Positions 15,776 through 25,618 are shown, numbered from the stretch's first letter. The stretch is DNA of 61,075 nucleotides from an uncultured Lachnospiraceae bacterium (GCA_934320895.1 CAKRFY010000015.1:1-61075); one strand, 5' to 3'. Program-made: numbers and translations. Notes: generated by a model not told the origin, from the sequence alone.

Positions 15776-16188
15776 TATAACAATAATTTACTTTAAAACA
15801 AATAATTTTAATATTTATATATCAAAATAGCAGTTTTGAGATTTATATACTATTGTTAAATTATAGCATACAATAAATATATAACTGCCTTAACTGCTAT
15901 TATTAGTTTAACATATCTAATTAACCTTAACAATCACATATATTATTTTAGCTTCTCTAATTATTTATTTTCACAAGCGGCTGCCACTCGGCATCCGCTT
16001 TTCTCCTACCATATAAATTTATTTTAAACTTCATGTAACATTTTCCTCAAACGCAGAGTGTTTTATATAGAAACGTTTCTAAGAAGATATAACAAGTACA
16101 ACAAATATATAAATGGTACAATGAAAATTACAGAAATGTTTTTTCAAGTCACCAACGAAACAAATAAATCAAGGAGAAGCGATTAAAA
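15776..16188. promoter_or_regulatory. AT-rich region upstream of the ECF sigma gene
   Basis: It holds a hairpin AGCGG-CTGCC/GGCAT-CCGCT (15976-15999) followed by TTTTC on the plus strand, possibly a terminator, and a perfect 12-bp palindrome AGAAACGTTTCT (16069-16080) about 110 bp before the sigma gene, a candidate control site. AAGGAG precedes the sigma ATG. No coding frame was recognised. Confidence 0.4.
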
Positions 16189-16632
16189 ATGGACGAAGTA
16201 ATTGAAAAATACAAGGATATGGTTTACCGTATTGCATTCTCTTATTGCAGAAACCGTTCCGATGCGGATGATGTTTTTCAAGAGGTGTTTCTGCGGTATT
16301 TTCGTAAATCACCGGTATTTGAAAATGCTGAACATGAAAAGGCATGGCTAATCCGTGTCACCGTCAACTGCAGTAAGTCTGTTCTTATGTCTCCGTGGAG
16401 AAAGCACGAAGTAGAGCTTGATGACAGTATTCATTATGAAGATAAATACGAGTCTGACCTGTTTCGTGCCGTGATGCAGCTTCCTGCAAAATACCGTATC
16501 GTAATTGAACTTTATTATTATGAAGGTTATAAGCTAAAGGAGATTGCACAGATTTTAAAGCGAAAAGAAACTACGGTACGACAGCAGATTGCCCGTGCAA
16601 GAGAACAGTTAAGAAAATCACTTACGGAGTAA
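16189..16632 (+). CDS. ECF-type RNA polymerase sigma-70 factor
   Basis: The short factor of 147 residues has region 2 (YKDMVYRIAFSYCRNRSDAD, DVFQEVFLRYF) and region 4 (LPAKYRIVIELYYYEGYKLK, EIAQILKRKETTVRQQIARA) and lacks region 3, as ECF factors do. The linker is short. The start is fixed by AAGGAGAAGCG. The gene downstream encodes a membrane protein with the layout of its anti-sigma factor, 33 bp away, so they form an operon. It lies within the island bounded by the 249-bp repeats. Confidence 0.93.
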   Translation: MDEVIEKYKDMVYRIAFSYCRNRSDADDVFQEVFLRYFRKSPVFENAEHEKAWLIRVTVNCSKSVLMSPWRKHEVELDDSIHYEDKYESDLFRAVMQLPAKYRIVIELYYYEGYKLKEIAQILKRKETTVRQQIARAREQLRKSLTE

Positions 16633-16665
16633 ATTTAAACCGACAAATAGAAAGGTGTGTATTAT

Positions 16666-17832
16666 ATGAAAGAGATAGATTATGAAAATGATATTAAAAA
16701 AGTATATCAACAGCTCCATGTAGATGAGCATCAGGTAACGGTTTTAAAACAGAGATTAGAAAAAGAAAAAAGAAAAACTCTCAGTGGTACATTTAAAAAA
16801 TATGCAGCAGCGGCTGTTATCTGCTTAATGATACTTACAGGAGGTGGTGCTGCTGTAGCCGCAGTCGTACAACACTGGAATGATTATATGAAAAATAATT
16901 ATCATGTCACTGATGAACAGATTTCTAAATATCAGGAGCAAGGTTTATTAAATCAACCGGATGGTAAAAACACGACTTGCACAAAGGATGGTGTGAAAGT
17001 AACTGTGCAACAGACTGTAGTGGACAGCTATTACGCATTTGTATCGCTTAAGGTCACCGGTTATAAGCTCAACAATGCTGATAGCGTTCCTGAGTTTGAT
17101 GAATTTAATGCTACAATAGACGGAGAAAAATTAAGCGGCTGGAATGATTTTTATGACGGTACAACAACGAATGAAAATGGACAGTCTGTTCTGCCAAATG
17201 GCAAAGCATTATCTAAAAATGCAGATGGCAGCCTAATCTTTCCTTACGCAAAAGAAGATAGCAGCCTGGAATATAATATGCTGTTTACCAACAACGGAAA
17301 AAAGAATTATTTCTTAAACAAAACAATCAATATTACATTGACAAATCTCGGACAGTATATTCATGGCACAGATAGTCAAATAGAAAATGTGACATCTGCG
17401 ACTTGGAAAATAGAAGCTCCGCTGTCCGGGAATTCAAGTAAATACAGTTTCATGGCAAAGAGTAATCTGTTAGGAAATACTGGCATATCGGTTGAACAGA
17501 TACAGCTTTCCCCTCTCTCTGTTAATGTCACGCTAAAATCAACAAAGAACATATCCTATAATATGATTCCGACTTTTGAAGGTGTTAAAATGAAAAATGG
17601 AACAATCTATTTATGTGGCATGGACAATACTTTATCCAGTGCATCAAAAAAATCCATTAAGTCTAACAACACATGGAAACTACAGGCAAATGTAGAAGGC
17701 ATTATTGATGTTAATGAGGTGGAAAGTCTGCTGTTTGACAATCCAAAGAAGTATGTTGGTATCACAGAAGATGAGGAGATAGAAAATGATGGCAGCCCCG
17801 ATTATTATGAAATAAAAATCAAACCCGAATAG
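16666..17832 (+). CDS. DUF4179-type anti-sigma factor (membrane)
   Basis: The protein of 388 residues has a cytoplasmic N-terminus of about 45 residues with a LKQRLEKEKRK helix, one membrane span (KYAAAAVICLMILTGGGAAV), and an extracellular region of about 300 residues made of beta-rich domains (DUF4179 followed by a DUF5643-like part: VKVTVQQTVVDSYYAFVSLK). This is the usual partner of ECF sigma factors in Clostridia: the N-terminus holds sigma and the outside part senses. The ATG at 16666 is chosen over a GTG three codons earlier because AGAAAGGTG is well placed for it. Confidence 0.82.
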   Translation: MKEIDYENDIKKVYQQLHVDEHQVTVLKQRLEKEKRKTLSGTFKKYAAAAVICLMILTGGGAAVAAVVQHWNDYMKNNYHVTDEQISKYQEQGLLNQPDGKNTTCTKDGVKVTVQQTVVDSYYAFVSLKVTGYKLNNADSVPEFDEFNATIDGEKLSGWNDFYDGTTTNENGQSVLPNGKALSKNADGSLIFPYAKEDSSLEYNMLFTNNGKKNYFLNKTINITLTNLGQYIHGTDSQIENVTSATWKIEAPLSGNSSKYSFMAKSNLLGNTGISVEQIQLSPLSVNVTLKSTKNISYNMIPTFEGVKMKNGTIYLCGMDNTLSSASKKSIKSNNTWKLQANVEGIIDVNEVESLLFDNPKKYVGITEDEEIENDGSPDYYEIKIKPE

Positions 17833-17993
17833 TCCCCTTTATATACAGAATTTTTTGTAGTCATGTCCATTATTGCTTTTTTATATTGATTTTAGATATG
17901 GTTTTGAGTTTCCCCATTTTTCAAACCACTATCACTCGAAACCCAATCCAGCAAAGCATTCAGCCAGTGTTAGTTATTGTGATTGCTCTTTTT

Positions 17994-18253
17994 TTAAAGG
18001 AAACCTTTTATGCCTGAGTGTGTTCTGGCAAGGACATGCTCAATGACATAGCCCAATCCATAAAAAATAAATTTTGGTATATCAAAAATACGCTTGGAAC
18101 ATTCCTTTAATTCCAGTATAAAAATTGTATCTTCTTTTTCGCAGCTCATCATACCTATATAGCCAGTGACAAGTGTTGCAAACAGATTTAAATTACGGAT
18201 TGATTGCAAAGACATTACACGTAAATCTTCTAATTCAAATTGTTGTTTTTTGA
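17994..18253 (-). pseudogene. IS4-type transposase, C-terminal remnant
   Basis: The minus strand from the junction at 18253 reads FKKQQFELEDLRVMSLQSIR, NLNLFATLVTGYIGM and ends HVLARTHSGIKGFL. This matches the C-terminal end of DDE transposases of the IS4 type (the ...RRWxIExFFKxxKQ...LEDxRVRS...NLNxLxTLVxGYIG segment), starting after the lost catalytic part. The break coincides exactly with the start of the duplicated DUF5662 end. Sequence to about 17890, including GGTTTGAAAAATGGGGAAAC on the minus strand, is probably the terminal part of the element. Confidence 0.7.
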
Positions 18254-18502
18254 ACTTGAGATGTTCTGCGACAGAATTTCAGCAAGTAAAAACTATAACC
18301 GTGACACCTATAATGATTCTTTTCCATTGGCATACTACAACAAAAACAAAGATTATTATGTACTGCATCCTGACACACGGGCATTACTTGAAAAACTACT
18401 GACTATGCTTGCTGATGAAGGCGAAGAAACAACCTTTAAATATATCAGGGATAATATTGACTGGAAGAAATCGAATAAATATTGAAATTAACATAGAAAA
18501 AA
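18254..18502 (+). repeat. 249-bp direct repeat, right copy (orphan 3' end of DUF5662 gene)
   Basis: It repeats 14249-14497 with two synonymous differences. It is fused at 18253/18254 to the transposase remnant and has no start or promoter of its own, so it is a pseudogene fragment encoding the last 75 residues of DUF5662. It probably records the event that created or closed the 4-kb island. Confidence 0.95.
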
Positions 18503-18507
18503 CTTCA

Positions 18508-18543
18508 CCCCCAAAGCTAACAGCTTCCCATCAGCTTTGGGGG
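18508..18543 (-). terminator. Terminator of the Ig-like protein gene
   Basis: CCCCCAAAGCT (18508-18518) pairs with AGCTTTGGGGG (18533-18543), an 11-bp stem; on the minus strand GAAGTTTTTT follows, 14 bp past the stop of the gene upstream. Confidence 0.88.
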
Positions 18544-18556
18544 CAAATCCACGCTA

Positions 18557-19228
18557 TCAATCATCATAATCATCAACTACTTTTACCGTATACACAACAG
18601 ACTTTTTATCCCCTTTACTGTTTGTATAACTGCATGTCACCTTTGTTGTTCCATACTTTTTTGCATAGAACTCCACTTCATGACCGGTTTTTTTCCTTTC
18701 AGCAAAATCCACAATACCTGAATTGCTGATTTTCCATTTTAATTCACTCTCTTTGATTGAATGCCCTTTTCTGACTTCTAAATCAAAATCATCATTTACC
18801 TCTTCATATTTAACGGATTTTCCGACTTTCTGCAGTGAATAATCTTTTTTTGCAGCAGTTACTGTCACTTTAATTGTGTCTCCATAACGCTCTTTGTTTT
18901 TCCCATATACATAACAACGTATGATTGCTGTACCTGGTTTTACTGCTATAAAGTCCATATCATCGCCTGTACGGTCGTAATCTTCAAATCTTACATAAGA
19001 TTTTCCAGAAACAATCTCCCAACAGATATAATCATCCTCTGCACTGTACGGTGATGTCTGAACTTTCACTTCAAACTTTTTGCCCTGCACAACACTTCGT
19101 TTTGACTCGTTAATCGTAACCTTATCAGGTACACCATTATAATCAGCATGTACAAAAACATTTCCGGTTCCGCTAATAGCTGCTGCAACAAAACACACAA
19201 CTGCAAACTGTTTTATTCTTCTTTTCAT
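18557..19228 (-). CDS. Secreted protein with two bacterial Ig-like (BIG2-type) domains
   Basis: The product of 223 residues has a signal peptide (MKRRIKQFAVVCFVAAAISG, cleavage probably near VHA-DY) and two Ig-like repeats: residues 38-120 (KVTINESKRSVVQGKKFEVK ... AVKPGTAIIRCYVYG) and 130-220 (KVGKSVKYEEVNDDFDLEVR ... AKKYGTTKVTCSYTN). The ATG at 19228 is chosen over an earlier one because GGAGG precedes it and the signal peptide begins there. No anchor motif is seen. It lies downstream of an OmpR-type two-component pair on the same strand, 145 bp away, and may be its target. Confidence 0.8.
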   Translation of the reverse strand: MKRRIKQFAVVCFVAAAISGTGNVFVHADYNGVPDKVTINESKRSVVQGKKFEVKVQTSPYSAEDDYICWEIVSGKSYVRFEDYDRTGDDMDFIAVKPGTAIIRCYVYGKNKERYGDTIKVTVTAAKKDYSLQKVGKSVKYEEVNDDFDLEVRKGHSIKESELKWKISNSGIVDFAERKKTGHEVEFYAKKYGTTKVTCSYTNSKGDKKSVVYTVKVVDDYDD

Positions 19229-19373
19229 TTTATAAATCCTCCATTTATCTGTTAAAATTGTTTGTTTATAAATGCATCTAAATTTTGATTGCACGCTTAT
19301 TGTATCATTCAATTATTAGAAAAACATTAGTAAAAAATATAATCTTTTGCTTGCCGAACAAAATGCAGCCTTT

Positions 19374-20795
19374 TTATATTTCCAAAGAAGATGTTGCACC
19401 CGGCAATCGCACCGTAAAAGTACTTCCATGCCCAAACACACTTTTCACATCAACTGTTCCATTGTAGTAATGCGCAATCTCACAGACCATAGCAAGTCCC
19501 AACCCGGTTCCATCCCCTCCACGAGAACTATCCGTTTGATAAAATCGTTGAAAAATCTTATCCTGTTCTTTCTCTTCGATTCCAATTCCATCATCCTCAA
19601 CTGACAGTACAAGAGTTGTCTGCTCCCGCCTAAGATGCACAAATATATGTCCATTTTCCCTACCGTAACGATAAGCATTACTAACCAGATTCGTAAGAAG
19701 TCTTGAAAAAAGTTCTGGGTTTACAGACAAAACAACTGTTTCTGTTGCATATTCTAACGTAATACCATGTTCATGTATAAGTTTCATATCTGAACAAATA
19801 GCATCTACAAGTTCCGACACATCAAGGCATATATCTGTATATTTTCCTGTGCGCATCTCCAGTCGTGCAAAATCCAGCATATGATTGATTAACTTTGTCA
19901 TTTTCCTCGCTTGTCTGCGGATCACTAAAATAGCATTCTCATATTCTTCAACTGTTCTCTCCTCCTCAAGCGTATACTCGCACTGTGCGTTAATAACTGT
20001 CATTGGAGTCCGCAGCTCATGAGAAACATCTGAAGTAAACTGCCGTTCCTGTTCAAATGCCCGTTCCAAACGGTCAAACATCTCATCAAAAGTTGCAGCA
20101 AGATGATGAAGCTCATCATCACCATCGCCTATGTCAATACGACGTTTTAAATCATTTCCTTCACTAATCTGTTTTGCCGTCCACGAAATCTTCTGCACCG
20201 GCTTTAATGCATGCTTTGCAATGAGATACCCTCCTACCGATGCTAATATTGTCAAAAGAGGCAGCAAAATTACAGCTGCACGTATCAGCCCTGACATCTG
20301 ACGCTCACCTTGTTCCTCAGAAACCGCACCTCGAAGCCATAAATCATCCAAACCGTTTCCTTTAAGTTTACGATCAAAAACATAGTACCAGTTCCCGTTT
20401 GAACGTACCTTCTGAATCTTAGAATCCTTAAAATCCAACCCCTCTGTTATAGAAGATGTTGGATTGCTTCCATAAATAAGAACAAATTTTTTACTATATA
20501 AACTGGTATACACCTCGTTTACTTTGCTTAGAAAGTCATCATCAATATCCAAATATCCATTTCCATACTTTATGAGATAGTCATATCTGTGCGTCTTTAG
20601 AAGCTGGCTGATGTCCGAATGATATTCAATCTCATCCACATTGTTCTCAACATTCTGCACGAGGGAGTCCTGTATTGTTTTAATCAAAATCTGACGACTT
20701 ACAGCAAAGACAGCCAAATATGCAAATATTACAACTATAATCATAGTTACAGTAAACCAAAGTGTAATCTTCAAACGGATAGATAAATTCTTCAT
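19374..20795 (-). CDS. Membrane sensor histidine kinase (HAMP-HisKA-HATPase)
   Basis: The protein of 473 residues has two membrane spans (about 10-30 and 165-190) around an extracellular sensor of about 130 residues, a HAMP segment (KHALKPVQKISWTAKQISEG), a HisKA helix with SDVSHELRTPMTVI (candidate phosphoacceptor His) and an ATPase domain with NLVSNAYRYG, DDGIGIEE and GTGLGLAMV. Three bp separate it from the response regulator gene upstream. The pair is of the OmpR/EnvZ class; signal unknown. Confidence 0.93.
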   Translation of the reverse strand: MKNLSIRLKITLWFTVTMIIVVIFAYLAVFAVSRQILIKTIQDSLVQNVENNVDEIEYHSDISQLLKTHRYDYLIKYGNGYLDIDDDFLSKVNEVYTSLYSKKFVLIYGSNPTSSITEGLDFKDSKIQKVRSNGNWYYVFDRKLKGNGLDDLWLRGAVSEEQGERQMSGLIRAAVILLPLLTILASVGGYLIAKHALKPVQKISWTAKQISEGNDLKRRIDIGDGDDELHHLAATFDEMFDRLERAFEQERQFTSDVSHELRTPMTVINAQCEYTLEEERTVEEYENAILVIRRQARKMTKLINHMLDFARLEMRTGKYTDICLDVSELVDAICSDMKLIHEHGITLEYATETVVLSVNPELFSRLLTNLVSNAYRYGRENGHIFVHLRREQTTLVLSVEDDGIGIEEKEQDKIFQRFYQTDSSRGGDGTGLGLAMVCEIAHYYNGTVDVKSVFGHGSTFTVRLPGATSSLEI

Positions 20796-20798
20796 ATC

Positions 20799-21473
20799 CT
20801 ACACTCCCTCTTTTAACACGAAACCTCTGCCACGCACTGTATGAATGAGTTTTATGTCATGACCATCATCTACCTTTTTCCGAAGATAGCTGATATAAAC
20901 ATCAACTACATTAGTTCCACCCTCATAATCAAAGTTCCATATATGATCCTCAATCATTTCACGCGATAACACACGCCCCTGATTGTACATCAGATATTCC
21001 AGTAATGCATATTCCTTTGCGGATAAATGAATCTCTACACCCCCTCGCGAAACAGTGTGTGCATTACAATCCATAGATAAATCCGAAACACAAATAACAT
21101 TGCTCATAACTCCGTAAGAAGTTCTTGTCATAACTCTGAGACGTGCTGATAACTCTTCAAAAGAAAATGGTTTTACGAGATAATCATTCGCACCACGATC
21201 AAGACCTTTCACTCGATCCGAGACAGAATCTCTTGCTGTCAGAAAAATCACCGGAGTCATTTTATTCATACTCCGCAAAACGTCCAGCACTGCAAAGCCA
21301 TCAGCTTTCGGCATCATAATATCCAAAATAATCGCATCAAAATCCGTGTAAGAAATAATGTCGATTGCTTCTTCACCATCAAAACAGCAGTCCACGCTAT
21401 AACCATCAGCTGTCAGTTTTTGAACGATAATGTAATTTAAGTCTTTTTCGTCTTCTGCAAGAAGAATCCGCAT
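20799..21473 (-). CDS. OmpR-family response regulator
   Basis: The protein of 224 residues has a receiver domain (AEDEKD, phosphoacceptor in AIILDIMMPKADG, TARD, KPF) and a winged-helix DNA-binding domain (LSAKEYALLEYLMYNQGRVL ... NVVDVYISYLRKKVD ... TVRGRGFVL). It is the first gene of the pair with the kinase and has a normal ATG start. No clear operator was identified. Confidence 0.93.
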   Translation of the reverse strand: MRILLAEDEKDLNYIIVQKLTADGYSVDCCFDGEEAIDIISYTDFDAIILDIMMPKADGFAVLDVLRSMNKMTPVIFLTARDSVSDRVKGLDRGANDYLVKPFSFEELSARLRVMTRTSYGVMSNVICVSDLSMDCNAHTVSRGGVEIHLSAKEYALLEYLMYNQGRVLSREMIEDHIWNFDYEGGTNVVDVYISYLRKKVDDGHDIKLIHTVRGRGFVLKEGV

Positions 21474-21743
21474 AGTTTATTCCTCCCTTCACAAATCCAA
21501 TCTCTTATTATAACAAAAAAAAAGAAAATAACTACTACAAAGTTTATACGAATACAATTGTTTAATCCAATTTTTTATGCTAAACTATTCATTACATTTG
21601 TTGACTGAAAGTATCTCAACATATGCAAAACATTTTCACATACCAATCCATGCCACAGCATACAGTGCAACGGCATTTTTATTATCAACTGTATTTATTA
21701 AATATGAATATGGTTACACTATAATGGCAGAGCGAGGATTTTT
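21474..21743. other. Divergent intergenic region, regulator / PAP2 gene
   Basis: 270 bp, AT-rich. It must hold the promoters of the two-component operon and of the PAP2 gene. I see no distinctive repeat or hairpin. Confidence 0.5.
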
Positions 21744-22448
21744 ATGACTAGATTAAAAGATTTTCTTTTTAAGTACAAACATGCAATTATTATTTTATAT
21801 ATGCCAATTTATCTTTTTTGGTTTATGACCCTTGAAAAAAGAACCAATGTACATTTTATCAACATACATTGCAAAATAGATGACTATATTCCGTTTTGCG
21901 AAATCTTCATAATTCCATATCTCTTATGGTTTTTATATGTCGCAGTCAGTCTGCTTTATCTCTTCTTTCAGACAAAGCACCTCGATGACTTTTACAGATG
22001 TTGTGCCGTGTTGTTGCTTGGAATGACAACTTCGCTTATTATTTACACTGTTTTTCCAAATGCGCAAACAATGCGTCCAAAAACATTTGACCACAGCAAT
22101 ATATTTACGACAATTATTGATATACTTTACCGTACCGATACCGACACTAATGTTTTTCCGAGTATTCATGTTTTTAACTCGGTTGCGATTCATTTTGGTA
22201 TAAGCCGCAGTTATTATTTTAGAAATGTTGATAATGTTAACATCGTTAAAAGTGACAAAAAAAGAAAAGCGATAAAAATCATCAGACTTTCATCGCTTAT
22301 ACTCTGTATTCTTATCTGCATATCAACGCTAACGCTTAAACAACATTCATTTTTAGACCTTGTAGGCGGATGCGTATTGTTTGCCTTTTACTACACTATT
22401 ATTTATATCAGACCTTTCAGGCAGTCTAATCTTTCAACAGATTGCTAA
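21744..22448 (+). CDS. PAP2-type membrane phosphatase/phosphotransferase
   Basis: The protein of 234 residues has about six membrane spans and the PAP2 motifs in degenerate-looking but usable form: NVFPSIHVFNSVAI (SxH core) and LTLKQHSFLDLVGG (second His in the SxxxHxxxD context). The spacing resembles phosphatidic-acid phosphatase and inositolphosphoceramide-synthase-like proteins. It probably handles a lipid phosphate in the membrane. Its 3' end overlaps the convergent ksgA gene by 23 bp. Confidence 0.8.
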   Translation: MTRLKDFLFKYKHAIIILYMPIYLFWFMTLEKRTNVHFINIHCKIDDYIPFCEIFIIPYLLWFLYVAVSLLYLFFQTKHLDDFYRCCAVLLLGMTTSLIIYTVFPNAQTMRPKTFDHSNIFTTIIDILYRTDTDTNVFPSIHVFNSVAIHFGISRSYYFRNVDNVNIVKSDKKRKAIKIIRLSSLILCILICISTLTLKQHSFLDLVGGCVLFAFYYTIIYIRPFRQSNLSTDC

Positions 22449-23286
22449 GTGTGGCAAATTGTTCAAGACTTAACGCCTCACCTCTGACAGTTGCAGGAAG
22501 CCCCATTTTTTCCAATGCGTCAACAACCTGCTCTTTGTTTACATTGATATTTGAAGCATTATTTAATCCATTCTGAAGAGTTTTTCTTCTTTGATTAAAT
22601 GATGCTCTTATTATTTTAAACATAAAACTTTCGTCTTTTACATCCACCGGTTTTTCCTCATGACAAGTAAGTCTTATAACTGCAGAGCCGACATTTGGTC
22701 GTGGCATAAAACAATTTGCCGGAACATTTGCGACTATCTCCGCTTTTGAATAAAACTGTACGGCAAGTGACAATGCACCATAATCCTTTGTTCCAGGACC
22801 TGACTGCATCCTGTCTGCGACCTCTTTCTGCACCATGACTGTTATGCTTTCAAGCGGCACATGACTTTCAAATAATCCCATTATGATAGGTGTTGTTATA
22901 TAATATGGAAGATTTGCAACAACCTTTATCGGTCTGCCGCCATTATGCTCTTTGGCCACTTTTGCAATATCAAGTTTAAGTATATCCTCATTTACAACTG
23001 TGACATTGTCATAAGCAGATAATGTATCTGCAAGTATAGGTATGAGATTGTCGTCTATCTCAACCGCCATGACCTCTCTTGCGTTTTCACATAGATACTG
23101 TGTCATCGTACCTATTCCGGGTCCTATCTCAAGTACAAAATCATCTTTTGTTATGCCAGCCTCACTTATTATCCTCTCTAAAACATGAGTATCTATAAGA
23201 AAGTTCTGACCAAATTTCTTTTGGAATCTAAAATTATATTTCTGTAAAATCTCTATTGTATTCTGTGGTATTCCAAGTGTTGCCAT
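22426..23286 (-). CDS. rsmA: 16S rRNA (adenine1518/1519-N6) dimethyltransferase KsgA
   Basis: The protein of 286 residues carries KFGQNFLID, the SAM-binding VLEIGPGIGTMTQYL, the catalytic NLPYYITTPI and the RNA-binding end (RASFNQRRKTLQNGL). KsgA dimethylates two adenines near the 3' end of 16S rRNA during late 30S assembly. It follows tatD by 31 bp on the same strand, a common pairing in Firmicutes. Length and motifs are normal. Confidence 0.97.
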   Translation of the reverse strand: MATLGIPQNTIEILQKYNFRFQKKFGQNFLIDTHVLERIISEAGITKDDFVLEIGPGIGTMTQYLCENAREVMAVEIDDNLIPILADTLSAYDNVTVVNEDILKLDIAKVAKEHNGGRPIKVVANLPYYITTPIIMGLFESHVPLESITVMVQKEVADRMQSGPGTKDYGALSLAVQFYSKAEIVANVPANCFMPRPNVGSAVIRLTCHEEKPVDVKDESFMFKIIRASFNQRRKTLQNGLNNASNINVNKEQVVDALEKMGLPATVRGEALSLEQFATLSNLLKD

Positions 23287-23317
23287 ATTACCTCATTTCC
23301 GTGCTTTTAACACTAAT

Positions 23318-24085
23318 CTATTTTAGTCTATACATCCTCATTGCATTATCATAAGTGATATTTATAATCTCCTCCGCCGATATTCCTTTGAGCTCTGAAA
23401 TACATTCAACCACATGTTTAAGATAAGACGAATCGTTTCTCTTTCCACGATGCGGTTCAGGTGTAAGATAAGGACAATCCGTTTCAAGTACAATACGCTC
23501 TATCGGTGCCATTTTCACAACATCTTTGAGTTTTTTGCTATTCTTAAATGTAACTACTCCGCCAATTCCAAGATAATATCCCATATCAAGATAAATCTGT
23601 GCCATCTCTGGACTATATGAAAAACAATGGATAACTCCGCCAAGCTCCTCGCCATGATGTTCTTTCATTGTATCAAGTGTATCTGCTGCCGCATCCCTGC
23701 TGTGGATTATTATCGGCATGTCAAGTTCATAGGCAAGTTCAAGCTGCCTTGCAAACCACTTCTTCTGAATATCTTTTCCCGGTTCATCATAGTGATAATC
23801 AAGACCTATCTCACCTATCGCCACAATCTTTTCATCAGCCGCAAGACCTTTGAGCCACTCCATATGACTCTCATCAAGTCTCTCTACATCCTCTGGATGG
23901 ATACCAACCGCACCATACATAAAATCATATTTCTTAACTATCTCAAATGTCTTTTTTGTTGACGCAACACTTGCACCGACATTTACAACTGTCCCGACAC
24001 CTTTATCCTTTAAGGAAAGAAGTAGTTCTTCCCTGTCCTCGTCAAATCTCTCATCATCATAATGAGCGTGTGTATCAAAAATCAT
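23318..24085 (-). CDS. tatD: TatD family metal-dependent deoxyribonuclease
   Basis: The protein of 255 residues begins MIFDTHAHYDDERFD and contains GEIGLDYHYD, HSRDAAADT, HCFSYS and LETDCPYLTPEPHRGKRND, the complete metal-binding set of TatD amidohydrolase-fold nucleases. An upstream in-frame start at 24118 is rejected in favour of the ATG at 24085, preceded by AAAGAGGAAA. It is the first gene of the tatD-ksgA unit. Confidence 0.95.
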   Translation of the reverse strand: MIFDTHAHYDDERFDEDREELLLSLKDKGVGTVVNVGASVASTKKTFEIVKKYDFMYGAVGIHPEDVERLDESHMEWLKGLAADEKIVAIGEIGLDYHYDEPGKDIQKKWFARQLELAYELDMPIIIHSRDAAADTLDTMKEHHGEELGGVIHCFSYSPEMAQIYLDMGYYLGIGGVVTFKNSKKLKDVVKMAPIERIVLETDCPYLTPEPHRGKRNDSSYLKHVVECISELKGISAEEIINITYDNAMRMYRLK

Positions 24086-24172
24086 ATTTCCTCTTTTCCT
24101 AAATAAAAAATCCACCATACCAACATTATTAGTAGTATAGCGGATTTTTTACCAAAATACAATTTTAAAAAA

Positions 24173-25618
24173 TTATAAATAAAAGATAATCATATCAATC
24201 AAAAATACTGGTATAAGACAACTCAGTGACCAAAGCATATATCCAAAGAATGATGGCATCTTAATACCATTTTCCTCGGCAATTGAACGAACCATAAAGT
24301 TTGGTGCATTTCCGATATATGTGTTTGCACCCATGAACACGGCTCCTGACGAAATCGCCATAAGAAGAATTTTTGGAATAAATCCTCCAGTAACCTGTAT
24401 TCCATCTTTAAATCCAAGTGAAAGTGCAGTCTTAAAAAATACAAGATATGTTGGTGTATTATCAAGGAAACTTGACAAAAATCCTGTTATCCAGAAGAAT
24501 TGCCATGGCTTAGTTACTCCGAGTTCCCCACCTTTTACTTCAAGAATAAGAAGTGTAGGTATCATTGTGATAAATATACCAATGAAAAGAATCGCAACTT
24601 CCTCGATTGCATCCCATGTAAAATGGTTATCATCTCTGACTTTCTTATTAGTAGTCTTGTATGAAAGGAGTGCTGCTGCAAGTATTATTACAACTTCAAG
24701 AAGTGATGCATATCCAAACTCTACCTCACCATATATATGAATACTCTTCGCAAAGAATGGACTCACTTTTGGAAGAACACCACTTAATATAACAGCACCG
24801 ACTATCATCACAAGAAAAATGATATTCTTTGCACCTACAAGACGAATAGGTGTCTTGCTTTCAAGAACCTCCGGTTTAAGACCGTCAGCAATATCTTTTT
24901 TATATGCATGTGTATCTACCACGAAGAAAAGTGCAAGAAGAAGTATTACATTTAATATCAATATCGGAATAAGATGTAGACTCCAGAAAAAATCAACACC
25001 ATTCATAAATCCCATCAAAAGTGGTGGATCACCAACTGGTGTAAGGCATCCTCCGATATTTGAAACAAGAAAGATAAAGAACACTATTATCTGTACCTTT
25101 CTTTTACGCCATTTATTTGCTCTGATTATAGGTCTTATCATAAGCATACTTGCTCCTGTTGTACCAATCCAGCTAGATAAAAGCGTACCGATAAGAAGCA
25201 TTAAAATATTTACTTTAGGTGTACCGACAAGGTCGCCCTCAAGTGCTATATTTCCTGCTACACAGAACAAACCAAACAGTAACACTATAAATGTTATATA
25301 ATCTCCGAAAATGACTTCGAGAAACTCTTCAAAAGTTTTGCTTCCACCATAGCCTATGGCAAATGGTATAAGAAATGCAAGCGACCAGAAAATTACTGCT
25401 ACGGCTTTATATTTTTCCCATAATTCTCCGATAACTAATGGACATATCGCTATACAAAGAAGCATTCCGACAAACGGAATACAATACGCAAGCGACAAAC
25501 TGTTTCCAAGCTCCTGCTCTGCTCCCTTTTCTGCGGCCATTGACACAGCCGGATTGATAGCAGCCGCAAGGAAAAGCATTGAAACAATCGCTAAAAAGCT
25601 ATTTTTTACTGTTTTCAT
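24173..25618 (-). CDS. NhaD-type sodium:proton antiporter
   Basis: The protein of 481 residues starts with a signal-like helix (MKTVKNSFLAIVSMLFLAAA) and then has about eleven membrane spans. Typical ion-transporter-superfamily sequence is present: IGTTGASMLMIRPIIRAN, NIGGCLTPVGDPPLLMGF, and FLDNTPTYLVFF near the end. These match NhaD-like antiporters annotated in Bacteroidetes and Clostridia. It stands alone with its own promoter region. A citrate or other anion transporter of the same superfamily is the alternative. Confidence 0.82.
   Translation of the reverse strand: MKTVKNSFLAIVSMLFLAAAINPAVSMAAEKGAEQELGNSLSLAYCIPFVGMLLCIAICPLVIGELWEKYKAVAVIFWSLAFLIPFAIGYGGSKTFEEFLEVIFGDYITFIVLLFGLFCVAGNIALEGDLVGTPKVNILMLLIGTLLSSWIGTTGASMLMIRPIIRANKWRKRKVQIIVFFIFLVSNIGGCLTPVGDPPLLMGFMNGVDFFWSLHLIPILILNVILLLALFFVVDTHAYKKDIADGLKPEVLESKTPIRLVGAKNIIFLVMIVGAVILSGVLPKVSPFFAKSIHIYGEVEFGYASLLEVVIILAAALLSYKTTNKKVRDDNHFTWDAIEEVAILFIGIFITMIPTLLILEVKGGELGVTKPWQFFWITGFLSSFLDNTPTYLVFFKTALSLGFKDGIQVTGGFIPKILLMAISSGAVFMGANTYIGNAPNFMVRSIAEENGIKMPSFFGYMLWSLSCLIPVFLIDMIIFYL

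Noticed and set aside
18240..18485. Plus-strand frame of 81 codons as a separate gene
   Set aside because: It is the duplicated 3' end of the DUF5662 gene; the first six residues come from transposase sequence in antisense and there is no ribosome site.
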